Shown: one piece after another, positions 43,301 through 57,689 of the stretch
How the letters are laid out: each line of letters starts with the position of its first letter
How positions within the stretch are numbered: position 1 is the first letter of the stretch
Assembly (NCBI RefSeq): GCF_026151205.1
Contig: NC_087075.1
Span: 13,467,628-13,531,627 of the forward strand
DNA from: Bolinopsis microptera
Lineage: Eukaryota > Ctenophora > Tentaculata > Lobata > Bolinopsidae
DNA length: 64,000 nucleotides
Reading direction: 5' to 3'
Position numbers and translations under genes: made by a program
The notes under the pieces: generated by a model
Databases searched by the model: none
The model's input: only the letters and a program-made list of their open reading frames with translations
What the model was told of the DNA's origin: nothing

Positions 43301-46300
43301 GGCCTGCTTCTTCTGTGCTGACCCTTATATTGGCCTGCTTCTTCTGTGCTGACCCTTATATTGGCCTGCTTCTTCTGTGCTGGCCCTTATATTGGTCTGC
43401 TTCTTCTGTGCTGACCCTTATATTGGTCTGCTTCTTCTGTGCTGACCCTTATATTGGCCTGCTTCTTCTGTCCTGACCCTTATATTGGCCTGCTTCTTCT
43501 GTGCTGACCCTTATATTGGCCTGCTTCTTCTGTGCTGACCCTTATATTGGTCTGCTTCTTCTGTGCTGACCCTTATATTGGTCTGCTTCTTCTGTGCTGA
43601 CCCTTATATTGGCCTGCTTCTTCTGTGCTCGCCCTTATATTGGCCTGCTTCTTCTGTGCTGACCCTTATATTGGCCTGCTTCTTCTGTGCTGACCTATAT
43701 ATTGGCCTGCTTCTTCTGTGCTGACCCTTATATTGGCCTGCTTCTTCTTTAGTTCTGTGCTGGCCCTTATATTGGCCTGCTTCTTCTGTGCAGGCCCTTA
43801 TATTGGCCTGCTTCTTCTGTGCAGGCCCTTATATTGGCCTGCTTCTTCTGTGCTGACCCTTATATTGGCCTGCTTCTTCTGTGCTGGCCCTTATATTGGC
43901 CTGCTTCTTCTGTGCTGACCCTTATATTGGCCTGCTTCTTCTGTGCTGACCTATATATTGGCCTGCTTCTTCTGTGCTGACCTATATATTGGCCTGCTTC
44001 TTCTGTGCTGACCCTTATATTGGTCTGCTTCTTCTGTGCTGACCCTTATATTGGCCTGCTTCTTCTGTGCTGACCCTTATATTGGCCTGCTTCTTCTGTG
44101 CTGACCCTTATATTGGCCTGCTTCTTCGTTAGTTCTGTGCTGACCCTTATATTGGCCTGCTTCTTCTGTAGTTCTGTGCTGGCCCTTATATTGGCCTGCT
44201 TCTTCTGTGCTGGCCCTTATATTGGCCTGCTTCTTCTGTGCTGACCCTTATATTAGCCTGCTTCTTCTGTGCAGGCCCTTATATTGGTCTGCTTCTTCTG
44301 TGCTGACCCTTATATTGGCCTGCTTCTTCTGTGCTGACCCTTATATTGGCCTACTTCTTCTGTGCTGACCCTTATATTGGCCTGCTTCTTCTGTGCTGAC
44401 CCTTATATTGGCCTGCTTCTTCTGTGCTGACCCTTATATTGGCCTGCTTCTTCTGTGCTGACCCTTATATTGGCCTGCTTCTTCTGTGCTGACCCTTATA
44501 TTGGCCTGCTTCTTCTGTGCTGACCCTTATATTGGCCTGCTTCTTCTCTGCTGACCCTTATATTGACCTGCTTCTTCTGTGCTGACCCTTATATTGGCCT
44601 GCTTCTTCTGTGCTGACCCTTATATTGGCCTGCTTCTTCTGTGCTGACCCTTATATTGGCCTGCTTCTTCTGTGATGACCCTTATATTGGCCTGCTTCTT
44701 CTGTGCTGGCCCTTATATTGGCCTGCTTCTTTTGTGCTGGCCCTTATATTGGCCTGCTTCTTCTGTGCAGGCCCTTATATTGGCCTGCTTCTTCTGTGCT
44801 GACCCTTATATTGGCCTGCTTCTTCTGTGCTGACCCTTATATTGGTCTGCTTTTTCTGTGCTGACCCTTATATTGGCCTGCTACTTCTGTGCTGACCCTT
44901 GTATTGGCCTACTTCTTCTGTGCTGACCCTTATATTGGCCTGCTTCTTCTGTGCTGACCCTTATATTGGCCTGCTTCTTCTGTGCTGACCCTTATATTGG
45001 CCTGCTTCTTCTGTGCTGACCCTTATATTGGCCTGCTTCTTCTGTGCTGACCCTTATATTGGCCTGCTTCTTCTGTGCTGACCCTTATATTGGCCTGCTT
45101 CTTCTGTGCTGACCCTTATATTGGCCTGCTTCTTCGTTAGTTCTGTGCTGACCCTTATATTGGCCTGCTTCTTCTGTAGTTCTGTGCTGGCCCTTATATT
45201 GGCCTGCTTCTTCTGTGCTGGCCCTTATATTGGCCTGCTTCTTCTGTGCTGACCCTTATATTAGCCTGCTTCTTCTGTGCTGGCCCTTATATTGGCCTGC
45301 TTCTTCTGTGCTGACCCTTATATTAGCCTGCTTCTTCTGTGCTGGCCCTTATATTGGCCTGCTTCTTCTGTGCTGACCCTTATATTGGCCTGCTTCTTCT
45401 GTGCTGACCCTTATATTAGCCTGCTTCTTCTGTGCAGGCCCTTATATTGGTCTGCTTCTTCTGTGCTGACCCTTATATTGGCCTGCTTCTTCTGTGCTGA
45501 CCCTTATATTGGTCTGCTTTTTCTGTGCTGGCCCTTATATTGGCCTGCTTCTTCTGTGCTGACCCTTATATTGGTCTGCTTCTTCTGTGCTGACCCTTAT
45601 ATTGGCCTGCTTCTTCTGTGCTGACCCTTATATTGGCCTGCTTCTTCTGTGCTGACCCTTATATTGGCCTGCTTCTTCTGTGCTGACCCTTATATTGGCC
45701 TGCTTCTTCTGTGCTGACCCTTATATTGGCCTGCTTCTTCTGTGCTGACCCTTATATTGGCCTGCTTCTTCTGTGCTGACCCTTATATTGGCCTGCTTCT
45801 TCTGTGCTGACCCTTATATTGGCCTGCTTCTTCTGTGCTGACCCTTATATTGGCCTGCTTCTTCTGTGCTGACCCTTATATTGGCCTGCTTCTTCTGTGC
45901 TGACCCTTATATTGGCCTGCTTCTTCTGTGCTGACCCTTATATTGACCTGCTTCTTCTGTGCTGGCCCTTATATTGGCCTGCTTCTTCTGTGCTGACCCT
46001 TATATTGGCCTGCTTCTTCTGTGCTGACCCTTATATTGGCCTGCTTCTTCTGTGCTGACCCTTATATTGGCCTGCTTCTTCTGTGATGACCCTTATATTG
46101 GCCTGCTTCTTCTATGCTGGCCCTTATATTGGCCTGCTTCTTTTGTGCTGGCCCTTATATTGGCCTGCTTCTTCTGTGCAGGCCCTTATATTGGCCTGCT
46201 TCTTCTGTGCTGACCCTTATATTGGCCTGCTTCTTCTGTAGTTCTGTGCTTGCCCTTATATTGGCCTGCTTCTTCTGTGCTGACCCTTATATTGGCCTGC

Positions 46301-49300
46301 TTCTTCTGTGCTGACCCTTATATTGGCCTGCTTCTTCTATGCTGACCCTTGTATTGGCCTTCTTCTTCTGTGCTGACCCTTATATTGGCCTGCTTCTTCT
46401 GTGCAGGCCCTTATATTGGCCTGCTTCTTCTGTGCTGACCCTTATATTGACCTGCTTCTTCTGTGCTGGCCCTTATATTGGCCTGCTTCTTCTGTGCTGA
46501 CCCTTATATTGGCCTGCTTCTTCTGTGCTGACCCTTATATTGGCCTGCTTCTTCTGTGCTGACCCTTATATTGGCCTGCTTCTTCTGTGCTGACCCTTAT
46601 ATTGGCCTGCTTCTTCTGTGCTGACCCTTATATTGACCTGCTTCTTCTGTGCTGGCCCTTATATTGGCCTGCTTCTTCTGTGCTGACCCTTATATTGGCC
46701 TGCTTCTTCTGTGCTGACCCTTATATTGGCCTGCTTCTTCTGTGCTGACCCTTATATTGGCCTGCTTCTTCTGTGATGACCCTTATATTGGCCTGCTTCT
46801 TCTATGCTGGCCCTTATATTGGCCTGCTTCTTTTGTGCTGGCCCTTATATTGGCCTGCTTCTTCTGTGCAGGCCCTTATATTGGCCTGCTTCTTCTGTGC
46901 TGACCCTTATATTGGCCTGCTTCTTCTGTAGTTCTGTGCTTGCCCTTATATTGGCCTGCTTCTTCTGTGCTGACCCTTATATTGGCCTGCTTCTTCTGTG
47001 CTGACCCTTATATTGGCCTGCTTCTTCTATGCTGACCCTTATATTGGCCTGCTTCTTCTGTGCTGACCCTTATATTGGTCTGCTTCTTCTGTGCTGACCC
47101 TTATATTGGCCTGCTACTTCTGTGCTGACCCTTGTATTGGCCTACTTCTTCTGTGCTGACCCTTATATTGGCCTGCTTCTTCTGTGCAGGCCCTTATATT
47201 GGCCTGCTTCTTCTGTGCTGACCCTTATATTGACCTGCTTCTTCTGTGCTGGCCCTTATATTGGCCTGCTTCTTCTGTGCTGACCCTTATATTGGCCTGC
47301 TTCTTCTGTGCTGACCCTTATATTGGCCTGCTTCTTCTGTGCTGACCCTTATATTGGCCTGCTTCTTCTGTGCTGGCCCTTATATTGGCCTGCTTCTTCT
47401 GTGCTGGCCCTTATATTGGCCTGCTTCTTCTGTGCTGGCCCTTATATTGGCCTGCTTCTTCTGTGCTGACCCTTATATTGGTCTGCTTCTTCTGTGCTTA
47501 CCCTTATATTGGCCTGCTTCTTCTGTGCTGACCCTTATATTGGTCTGCTTATTCTGTGCTGACCCTTATATTGGTCTGCTTCTCTGTGCTGACCCTTATA
47601 TTGGCCTGCTTCTTCTGTGATGACCCTTATATTGGCCTGTTTCTTCTGTGCTGACCCTTATATTGGCCTGCTACTTCTGTGCTGACCCTTGTATTGGCCT
47701 ACTTCTTCTGTGCTGACCCTTATATTGGCCTGCTTCTTCTGTGCTGACCCTTATATTGGCCTGCTTCTTCTGTGCTGACCCTTATATTGGCCTGCTTCTT
47801 CTGTGCTGACCCTTATATTGGCCTGCTTCTTCTGTGCTGACCCTTATATTGGCCTGCTTCTTCTGTGCTGACCCTTATATTGGCCTGCTTCTTCTGTGCT
47901 GACCCTTATATTGACCTGCTTCTTCTGTGCTGGCCCTTATATTGGCCTGCTTCTTCTGTGCTGACCCTTATATTGGCCTGCTTCTTCTGTGCAGGACCTT
48001 ATATTGGCCTGCTTCTTCTGTGCTGACCCTTATATTGGCCTGCTTCTTCTGTGCTGACCCTTATATTGGCCTGCTTCTTCTGTGCAGGCCCTTATATTGG
48101 CCTGCTTCTTCTGTGCAGGCCCTTATATTGGCCTGCTTGTCTGTGCTGACCCTTATATTGGCCTGCTTCTTCTGTGCTGACCCTTATATTGGCCTGCTTC
48201 TTCTGTGCTGACCCTTATATTGGTCTGCTTCTTCTGTGCTGACCCTTATATTGGCCTGCTTCTTCTGTGCTGACCTATATATTGGCCTGCTTCTTCTGTG
48301 CTGACCCTTATATTGGTCTGCTTCTTCTGTGCTAACCCTTATATTGGCCTGCTTCTTCTGTGCTGACCCTTATATTGGCCTGCTTCTTCTGTGATGACCC
48401 TTATATTGGCCTGCTTCTTCTGTGCTGGCCCTTATATTGGCCTGCTTCTTTTGTGCTGGCCCTTATATTGACCTGCTTCTTCTGTGCTGGCCCTTATATT
48501 GGCCTGCTTCTTCTGTGCTGGCCCTTATATTGGCCTGCTTCTTCTGTGCTGGTCCTTATATTGGCCTGCTTCTTCTGTGCTGGCCCTTATATTGGCCTGC
48601 TTCTTCTGTGCTGACCCTTATATTGGTCTGCTTCTTCTGTGCTGACCCTTATATTGGCCTGCTTCTTCTGTGCTGACCCTTATATTGGTCTGCTTCTTCT
48701 GTGCTGACCCTTATATTGGTCTGCTTCTTCTGTGATGACCCTTATATTGGCCTGCTTCTTCTGTGCTGGCCCTTATATTGGCCTGCTTCTTTTGTGCAGG
48801 CCCTTATATTGACCTGCTTCTTCTGTGCTGGCCCTTATATTGGCCTGCTTCTTCTGTGCTGGCCCTTATATTGGCCTGCTTCTTCTGTGCTGGCCCTTAT
48901 ATTGGCCTGCTTCTTCTGTGCTGACCCTTATATTAGCCTGCTTCTTCTGTGCAGGCCCTTATATTGGTCTGCTTCTTCTGTGCTGACCCTTATATTGGCC
49001 TGCTTCTTCTGTGCTGACCCTTATATTGGTCTGCTTTTTCTGTGCTGACACTTATATTGGCCTGCTACTTCTGTGCTGACCCTTGTATTGGCCTACTTCT
49101 TCTGTGCTGACCCTTATATTGGCCTGCTTCTTCTGTGCTGACCCTTATATTGGCCTGCTTCTTCTGTGCTGACCCTTATATTGGCCTGCTTCTTCTGTGC
49201 TGACCCTTATATTGGCCTGCTTCTTCTGTGCTGACCCTTATATTGGCCTGCTTCTTCTGTGCTGACCCTTATATTGGCCTGCTTCTTCTCTGCTGACCCT

Positions 49301-52300
49301 TATATTGACCTGCTTCTTCTGTGCTGACCCTTATATTGGCCTGCTTCTTCTGTGCTGACCCTTATATTGGCCTGCTTCTTCTGTGCTGACCCTTATATTG
49401 GCCTGCTTCTTCTGTGATGACCCTTATATTGGCCTGCTTCTTCTGTGCTGGCCCTTATATTGGCCTGCTTCTTTTGTGCTGGCCCTTATATTGGCCTGCT
49501 TCTTCTGTGCAGGCCCTTATATTGGCCTGCTTCTTCTGTGCAGGCCCTTATATTGGCCTGCTTCTTCTGTGCTGACCCTTATATTGGCCTGCTTCTTCTG
49601 TGCTGACCCTTATATTGGTCTGCTTTTTCTGTGCTGACCCTTATATTGGCCTGCTACTTCTGTGCTGACCCTTGTATTGGCCTACTTCTTCTGTGCTGAC
49701 CCTTATATTGGCCTGCTTTTTCTGTGCTGACCCTTATATTGGCCTGCTTCTTCTGTGCTGACCCTTATATTGGCCTGCTTCTTCTGTGCTGACCCTTATA
49801 TTGGCCTGCTTCTTCTGTGCTGACCCTTATATTGGCCTGCTTCTTCTGTGCTGACCCTTATATTGGCCTGCTTCTTCTGTGCTGACCCTTATATTGGCCT
49901 GCTTCTTCGTTAGTTCTGTGCTGACCCTTATATTGGCCTGCTTCTTCTGTAGTTCTGTGCTGGCCCTTATATTGGCCTGCTTCTTCTGTGCTGGCCCTTA
50001 TATTGGCCTGCTTCTTCTGTGCTGACCCTTATATTAGCCTGCTTCTTCTGTGCTGGCCCTTATATTGGCCTGCTTCTTCTGTGCTGACCCTTATATTAGC
50101 CTGCTTCTTCTGTGCTGGCCCTTATATTGGCCTGCTTCTTCTGTGCTGACCCTTATATTGGCCTGCTTCTTCTGTGCTGACCCTTATATTAGCCTGCTTC
50201 TTCTGTGCAGGCCCTTATATTGGTCTGCTTCTTCTGTGCTGACCCTTATATTGGCCTGCTTCTTCTGTGCTGACCCTTATATTGGTCTGCTTTTTCTGTG
50301 CTGGCCCTTATATTGGCCTGCTTCTTCTGTGCTGACCCTTATATTGGTCTGCTTCTTCTGTGCTGACCCTTATATTGGCCTGCTTCTTCTGTGCTGACCC
50401 TTATATTGGCCTGCTTCTTCTGTGCTGACCCTTATATTGGCCTGCTTCTTCTGTGCTGACCCTTATATTGGCCTGCTTCTTCTGTGCTGACCCTTATATT
50501 GGCCTGCTTCTTCTGTGCTGACCCTTATATTGGCCTGCTTCTTCTGTGCTGACCCTTATATTGGCCTGCTTCTTCTGTGCTGACCCTTATATTGGCCTGC
50601 TTCTTCTGTGCTGACCCTTATATTGACCTGCTTCTTCTGTGCTGGCCCTTATATTGGCCTGCTTCTTCTGTGCTGACCCTTATATTGGCCTGCTTCTTCT
50701 GTGCTGACCCTTATATTGGCCTGCTTCTTCTGTGCTGACCCTTATATTGGCCTGCTTCTTCTGTGATGACCCTTATATTGGCCTGCTTCTTCTATGCTGG
50801 CCCTTATATTGGCCTGCTTCTTTTGTGCTGGCCCTTATATTGGCCTGCTTCTTCTGTGCAGGCCCTTATATTGGCCTGCTTCTTCTGTGCTGACCCTTAT
50901 ATTGGCCTGCTTCTTCTGTGATGACCCTTATATTGGCCTGCTTCTTCTATGCTGGCCCTTATATTGGCCTGCTTCTTTTGTGCTGGCCCTTATATTGGCC
51001 TGCTTCTTCTGTGCAGGCCCTTATATTGGCCTGCTTCTTCTGTGCTGACCCTTATATTGGCCTGCTTCTTCTGTGCTGACCCTTATATTGGCCTGCTTCT
51101 TCTGTGCTGACCCTTATATTGGCCTGCTTCTTCTGTGCTGACCCTTATATTGGCCTGCTTCTTCTGTGCTGACCCTTATATTGGCCTGCTTCTTCTGTGC
51201 TGACCCTTATATTGGCCTGCTTCTTCTGTGCTGACCCTTATATTGGCCTGCTTCTTCTGTGCTGACCCTTATATTGACCTGCTTCTTCTGTGCTGGCCCT
51301 TATATTGGCCTGCTTCTTCTGTGCTGACCCTTATATTGGCCTGCTTCTTCTGTGCTGACCCTTATATTGGCCTGCTTCTTCTGTGCTGACCCTTATATTG
51401 GCCTGCTTCTTCTGTGCTGGCCCTTATATTGGCCTGCTTCTTCTGTGCTGGCCCTTATATTGGCCTGCTTCTTCTGTGCTGGCCCTTATATTGGCCTGCT
51501 TCTTCTGTGCTGACCCTTATATTAGCCTGCTTCTTCTGTGCTGGCCCTTATATTGGCCTGCTTCTTCTGTGCTGACCCTTATATTGGCCTGCTTCTTCTG
51601 TGCTGACCCTTATATTGACCTGCTTCTTCTGTGCTGGCCCTTATATTGGCCTGCTTCTTCTGTGCTGACCCTTATATTGGCCTGCTTCTTCTGTGCTGAC
51701 CCTTATATTGGCCTGCTTCTTCTGTGCTGACCCTTATATTGGCCTGCTTCTTCTGTGCTGGCCCTTATATTGGCCTGCTTCTTCTGTGATGACCCTTATA
51801 TTGGCCTGCTTCTTCTGTGCTGGCCCTTATATTGGCCTGCTTCTTCTGTGCTGGCCCTTATATTGACCTGCTTCTTCTGTGCTGGCCCTTATATTGGCCT
51901 GCTTCTTCTGTGCTGGCCCTTATATTGGCCTGCTTCTTCTGTGCTGGCCCTTATATTGGCCTGCTTCTTCTGTGCTGGCCCTTATATTGGCCTGCTTCTT
52001 CTGTGCTGACCCTTATATTGGTCTGCTTCTTCTGTGCTGACCCTTATATTGGCCTGCTTCTTCTGTGCTGACCCTTATATTGGCCTGCTTCTTCTGTGCT
52101 GACCCTTATATTGGTCTGCTTCTTCTGTGCTGACCCTTATATTGGCCTGCTTCTTCTGTGCTGGCCCTTATATTGGCCTGCTTCTTCTGTGCTGACCCTT
52201 ATATTGGCCTGCTTCTTCTGTGCTGACCCTTATATTGGCCTGCTTCTTCTGTGCTGGCCCTTATATTGGCCTGCTTCTTCTGTGCTGGCCCTTATATTGG

Positions 52301-54497
52301 CCTGCTTCTTCTGTGCTGGCCCTTATATTGGCCTGCTTCTTCTGTGCTGGCCCTTATATTGGCCTGCTTCTTCTGTGCTGGCCCTTATATTGGCCTGCTT
52401 CTTCTGTGCTGGCCCTTATATTGGCCTGCTTCTTCTGTGCTGGCCCTTATATTGGCCTGCTTCTTCTGTGCTGGCCCTTATATTGGCCTGCTTCTTCTGT
52501 GCTGGCCCTTATATTGGCCTGCTTCTTCTGTGCTGGCCCTTATATTGGCCTGCTTCTTCTGTGCTGGCCCTTATATTGGCCTGCTTCTTCTGTGCTGGCC
52601 CTTATATTGGCCTGCTTCTTCTGTGCTGGCCCTTATATTGGCCTGCTTCTTCTGTGCTGGCCCTTATATTGGCCTGCTTCTTCTGTGCTGGCCCTTATAT
52701 TGGCCTGCTTCTTCTGTGCTGGCCCTTATATTGGCCTGCTTCTTCTGTGCTGGCCCTTATATTGGCCTGCTTCTTCTGTGCTGGCCCTTATATTGGCCTG
52801 CTTCTTCTGTGCTGGCCCTTATATTGGCCTGCTTCTTCTGTGCTGGCCCTTATATTGGCCTGCTTCTTCTGTGCTGGCCCTTATATTGGCCTGCTTCTTC
52901 TGTGCTGGCCCTTATATTGGCCTGCTTCTTCTGTGCTGGCCCTTATATTGGCCTGCTTCTTCTGTGCTGACCCTTATATTGGCCTGCTTCTTCTGTGCAG
53001 GCCCTTATATTGGCCTGCTTCTTCTGTGCTGACCCTTATATTGGTCTGCTTCTTCTGTGCTGACCCTTATATTGGCATGCTTCTTCTGTGCTGGCCCTTA
53101 TATTGGCCTGCTTCTTCTGTGCAGGCCCTTATATTGGCCTGCTTCTTCTGTGCTGGCCCTTATATTGGCCTGCTTCTTCTGTGCTGACCCTTATATTGGG
53201 CTGCTTCTTCTGTGCTGACCCTTATATTGGTCTGCTTCTTCTGTGCTGGCCCTTATATTGGCCTGCTTCTTCTGTGCTGGCCCTTATATTGGCCTGCTTC
53301 TTCTGTGCTGGCCCTTATATTGGTCTGCTTCTTCTGTGCTGGCCCTTATATTGGCCTGCTTCTTCTGTGCTGGCCCTTATATTGGCCTGCTTCTTCTGTG
53401 CTGGCCCTTATATTGGCCTGCTTCTTCTGTGCTGGCCCTTATATTGGCCTGCTTCTTCTGTGCTGACCCTTATATTGGCCTGCTTCTTCTGTGCTGGCCC
53501 TTATATTGGCCTGCTTCTTCTGTGCTGACCCTTATATTGGCCTGCTTCTTCTGTGCTGACCCTTATATTGGTCTGCTTCTTCTGTGCTGACCCTTATATT
53601 GGCCTGCTTCTTCTGTGATGACCCTTATATTGGCCTGCTTCTTCTGTGCTGGCCCTTATATTGGCCTGCTCCTTCTGTGCTGGCCCTTATATTGGTCTGC
53701 TTCTTCTGTGCTGGCCCTTATATTGGCCTGCTTCTTCTGTGATGGCCCTTATATTGGCCTGCTTCTTCTGTGCTGGCCCTTATATTGGCCTGCTTCTTCT
53801 GTGCTGGCCCTTATATTGGCCTGCTTCTTCTGTGCTGACCCTTATATTGGCCTGCTTCTTCTGTGCAGGCCCTTATATTGGCCTGCTTCTTCTGTGCTGA
53901 CCCTTATATTGGTCTGCTTCTTCTGTGCTGACCCTTATATTGGCATGCTTCTTCTGTGCTGGCCCTTATATTGGCCTGCTTCTTCTGTGCAGGCCCTTAT
54001 ATTGGCCTGCTTCTTCTGTGCTGGCCCTTATATTGGCCTGCTTCTTCTGTGCTGACCCTTATATTGGCCTGCTTCTTCTGTGCTGACCCTTATATTGGCC
54101 TGCTTCTTCTGTGCTGACCCTTATATTGGCCTGCTTCTTCTGTGCTGACCCTTATATTGGCCTGCTTCTTCTGTGCTGACCCTTATATTGGCCTGCTTCT
54201 TCTGTGCTGACCCTTATATTGGCCTGCTTCTTCTGTGCTGGCCCTTATATTGGCCTGCTTCTTCTGTGCTGACCCTTATATTGGCCTGCTTCTTCTGTGC
54301 TGACCCTTATATTGGCCTGCTTCTTCTGTGCTGACCCTTATATTGGCCTGCTTCTTCTGTGCTGGCCCTTATATTGGCCTGCTTCTTCTGTGCTGACCCT
54401 TATATTGGCCTGCTTCTTCTGTGCTGACCCTTATATTGGCCTGCTTCTTCTATGCTGACCCTTATATTGGCCTGCTTCTTCTGTGCAGGCCCTTATA
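40333..54497. repeat. 14-kb satellite-like array of a 31-bp unit
   Basis: About 457 copies of GCTGACCCTTATATTGGCCT plus GCTTCTTCTGT. Main variants: CTGACCC/CTGGCCC/CAGGCCC, TTGGCCT/TTGGTCT/TTGACCT/TTAGCCT, GTATTGG with CTACTTC. Rare units have an 8-bp TAGTTCTG insertion. Long-range copies exist: 42,594-42,794 equals 43,718-43,918 (1,124 bp apart, 36 units plus 8) and 46,114-46,314 equals 46,804-47,004 (690 bp, 22 units plus 8). 52,251-52,970 is about 23 identical CTGGCCC units. 31 is not a multiple of three, so three units make 93 nt and the many ORFs translating ILACFFCADPYIGLLLLC are artefacts. Confidence 0.98.
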
Positions 54498-54726
54498 TTA
54501 TCCAGCTTCTGAAGCCTGAGGGTATGCCAGTTAGTATGGCTGCGGAATTAATCTTGAACTAAGCATAGAAGGATGAGTGATCATAGTATTAATTTTAAGT
54601 CTGAGAAATAAAAATGAATTGCAACAAGCTATATCAAGTATTAAATATATGAAACGCTGTGGATCGGGAAATTTATCGGCCGCCCACAAAGAAAATGCGG
54701 CGGAATTTCTTGTTTTGTTCATAATT

Positions 54727-55107
54727 ATGTCCGCCCAAATAAGGTCCGTCCTCTTGATGTCCGCCCAAATAAGGTCCGTCCTCTTGATGTCCGCCCAAAT
54801 AAGGTCTGTCCTCTTGATGTCCGCCCAAATAAGGTCCGTCCTCTTGATGTCCGCCCAAATAAGGTCCGTCCTCTTGGTGTCCGCCCAAATAAGGTCCGTC
54901 CTCTTGATGTCCGCCCAAATAAGGTCCGTCCTCTTGGTGTCCACCCAAATAAGGTCCGTCCTCTTGATGTCCGCCCAAATAAGGTCCGTCCTCTTGATGT
55001 CCGCCCAAATAAGGTCCGTCTTCTTGATGTCCGCCCAAATAAGGTCCGTCCTCTTGATGTCCGCCCAAATAAGGTCCGTCCTCTTGATGTCCGCCCAAAT
55101 AAGGTCC
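54727..55107. repeat. 30-bp array
   Basis: About 13 copies of ATGTCCGCCCAAATAAGGTC plus CGTCCTCTTG, with few substitutions. Open on both strands in several frames (MSAQIRSVLL plus; GGHQEDGPYL and ADIKRTDLIW minus) because 30 is a multiple of three. No splice or protein support. Confidence 0.95.
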
Positions 55108-55294
55108 GATAAAGTATTCACCTGTATACTTATAACTGTATAGTTTTGCCTACCATTGTTCAAAAAAACTCAGGCTCTGATCTCCTAATACATAAATGTA
55201 ATGTCACTTAGCTGTATAAACTCCACACTTCTCTCACTCTCATAGACATCAGTAAACTATACATTTCCTACTAGTTCCCTCTCTATTTAACTCT

Positions 55295-55483
<189 letters not shown>

Positions 55484-55629
55484 CTCTTTCTCTACAACAT
55501 GAACAACTCACTTGCACATTTCGCTCGCTCTACAACAACTCTCTCATTAGCTCATGTTATTAGCGCAGTGTCCCTCTCTCCCTCTCCCTCTCCCTTTCCC
55601 TCTCCCTCCCTCTCCCTTTCCCTTTCTCC

Positions 55630-56090
55630 CTGCCAGCCCCGTAACGCTACTCCTAGTAAACTCTTTGTAGTTGTTAGAAATGTGTGGCTTACTGCAGTGA
55701 TCTCGTGGTGGTCAGTGCCACAAAACTAGCTGTGCTTTGTAATTAATGCAGTATTTGTACGTGTTATAATGTTGCTTCTTCTCATTGGTCGGCGTCGACT
55801 GTAAGCCTTCCTTACGGTGGCTTTCACAACGCGTCCCTATGTCTCCAACTCCTGCTGCTGGAGAGAGAGACTCCCAATTTATTCACCATAAATATATTAT
55901 ACATAGATAAATTAGATATCGACAACAGACTCCGAGAGTCTTGAAGATCTGTTACCACCGCCCCTGGTGCAACCCCGAAGGGTTAAGGACGGAGAGAAAG
56001 GGAATTTCAGGGGATGTCATGGCCTTCTACGTGCAACTCGTAGGAGTATGCAATGTTCCTGTAACGTCACTGTAGACCACTCCTCTATCC
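55630..56090. other. No feature recognised
   Basis: Mixed-composition spacer between the CT-rich tract and the next array; a ORF starting 55,499 is mostly low complexity. Confidence 0.5.
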
Positions 56091-57640
56091 TTGTTTTGAG
56101 TTTCCGATCTAGAACCAAAACCTGGGTTACAAGAGACGTGGTAGCCTGTGAGCGTGTTAAATCCTGGGGTTACACGAGACGTGATAGCCTGTGAGCGTGG
56201 TAAATCCTGGGGTTACACGAGACGTGGTAGCCTGTGAAGTGTGAGTGTGTTTAATCCTGGGGTTATACGAGACGTGGGAGCCTGTGGGCGTGTAGACCGC
56301 TCCTCTATCATTGTTTTGAGTGTCCGATCCAAAAACCAAAACCTGGGGTTAAACGAGACGTGGGAGCCTGTGGACGTGTAGACCGCTCCTCTATCATTAT
56401 TTTGAGTGTCCGATCCAAAAACCAAAACCTGGGGTTAAACGAGACGTGGGAGCCTGTGGGCGTGTAGACCGCTCCTCTATCATTGTTTTGAGTGTCCGAT
56501 CCAAAAACCAAAACCTGGGGTTAAACGAGACGTGGGAGCCTGTGGGCGTGTAGACCGCTCCTCTATCATTGTTTTGAGTGTCCGATCCAAAAACCAAAAC
56601 CTGGGGTTAAACGAGACGTGGTAGCCTGTGAGCGTGTTAAATCCTGGGGTTACACGAGACGTGGGAGCCTGTGGGCGTGTAGACCTCTCCTCTATCGTTG
56701 TTGTTGAGTGTCCGATCCAAAACCAATTCCTGGGTTACACGAGACGTGGGAGCCTGTGGGCGTGTAGACCGCTCCTCTATCATTGTTTTGAGTGTCCGAT
56801 CCAAAAACCAAAACCTGGGGTTACACGAGACGTGGGAGCCTCTATCGTTGTTGTTGAGTGTCCGATCCAAAACCAATTCCTGGGTTACACGAGACGTGGG
56901 AGCCGCTCCTCTATCGTTGTTGTTGAGTGTCCGATCCAAAACCAATTCCTGGGTTACACGAGACGTGGGAGCCTGTGAGCGTGTAGACCGCTCCTCTATC
57001 GTTGTTGTTGAGTGTCCGATCCAAAACCAATTCCTGGGTTACACGAGACGTGGGAGCCTGTGGGCGTGTAGACCGCTCCTCTATCATTGTTTTGAGTGTC
57101 CGATCCAAAAACCAAAACCTGGGGTTAAACGAGACGTGGGAGCCTGTGAGCGTGTTAGTTTCCTGCGAAAGGTGTTATTTGCCTGTGGGAAGACTAAGAG
57201 CGGTTATGCTGCAGTTCTAAGGTTAGTAGAGGCTACTATAGCATTTCATTTGTTTCATGTGTTGTAGAGATGGCTAGTCCATTCCTTTGCATAGGCTAGA
57301 AACAGACGTGGTAGCCTGTGAGCGTGTTAGAGTCCTGGGGTTACACGAGACGTGGTAGCCTGTGAGCGTGGTAAATCCTGGGGTTACACGAGACGTGGTA
57401 GCCTGTGAGCGTGTAGACCGCTCCTCTATCGTTGTTGTCGAGTGTCCGATCCAAAACCAAATCTTAGGTTATACGAGACGTGGTAGCCTGTGAGCGTGTA
57501 GGCCGCTCCTCTATCGTTGTTTTGAGTGTCCGATCCAAAACCAAAACCTGGGGTTACACGAGACGTGGGAGCCTGTGAGCGTGTTAGTTTCCTGCGGAAG
57601 GTGTTATTTGACTGTAGGAAGAGCATTTATGCTGCGGTTC
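56090..57640. repeat. About 89-bp array, irregular
   Basis: About 15 full or partial copies of a unit with GTTACACGAGACGTGGGAGC, CTGTGGGCGTGTAGACCGCT, CCTCTATCATTGTTTTGAGT and GTCCGATCCAAAACCA. Two subtypes differ in TTGTTTTGAG versus TTGTTGTTGAG, and AACCAAAACCTGGGG versus AACCAATTCCTGGG. A 110-bp end segment is duplicated at 57,148-57,260 and 57,567-57,690, so the whole block has been copied. Confidence 0.92.
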
Positions 57641-57689
57641 TAAGGTTAGTAGAGGCTATTAGAGCCCATCTTTTGTTGTAGAGCTGGCT

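Noticed and set aside
40431-54055. Many ORFs of 66-363 codons rich in Leu/Cys that look like membrane proteins
   Set aside because: They are translations of the 31-bp array; three units make 93 nt so all frames stay open. No start context, splice signals or non-repeat sequence support them.
54531-55163. Repeat ORFs MSAQIRSVLL (plus) and GGHQEDGPYL / ADIKRTDLIW (minus)
   Set aside because: 30-bp array open in several frames at once; no reason to prefer one frame.
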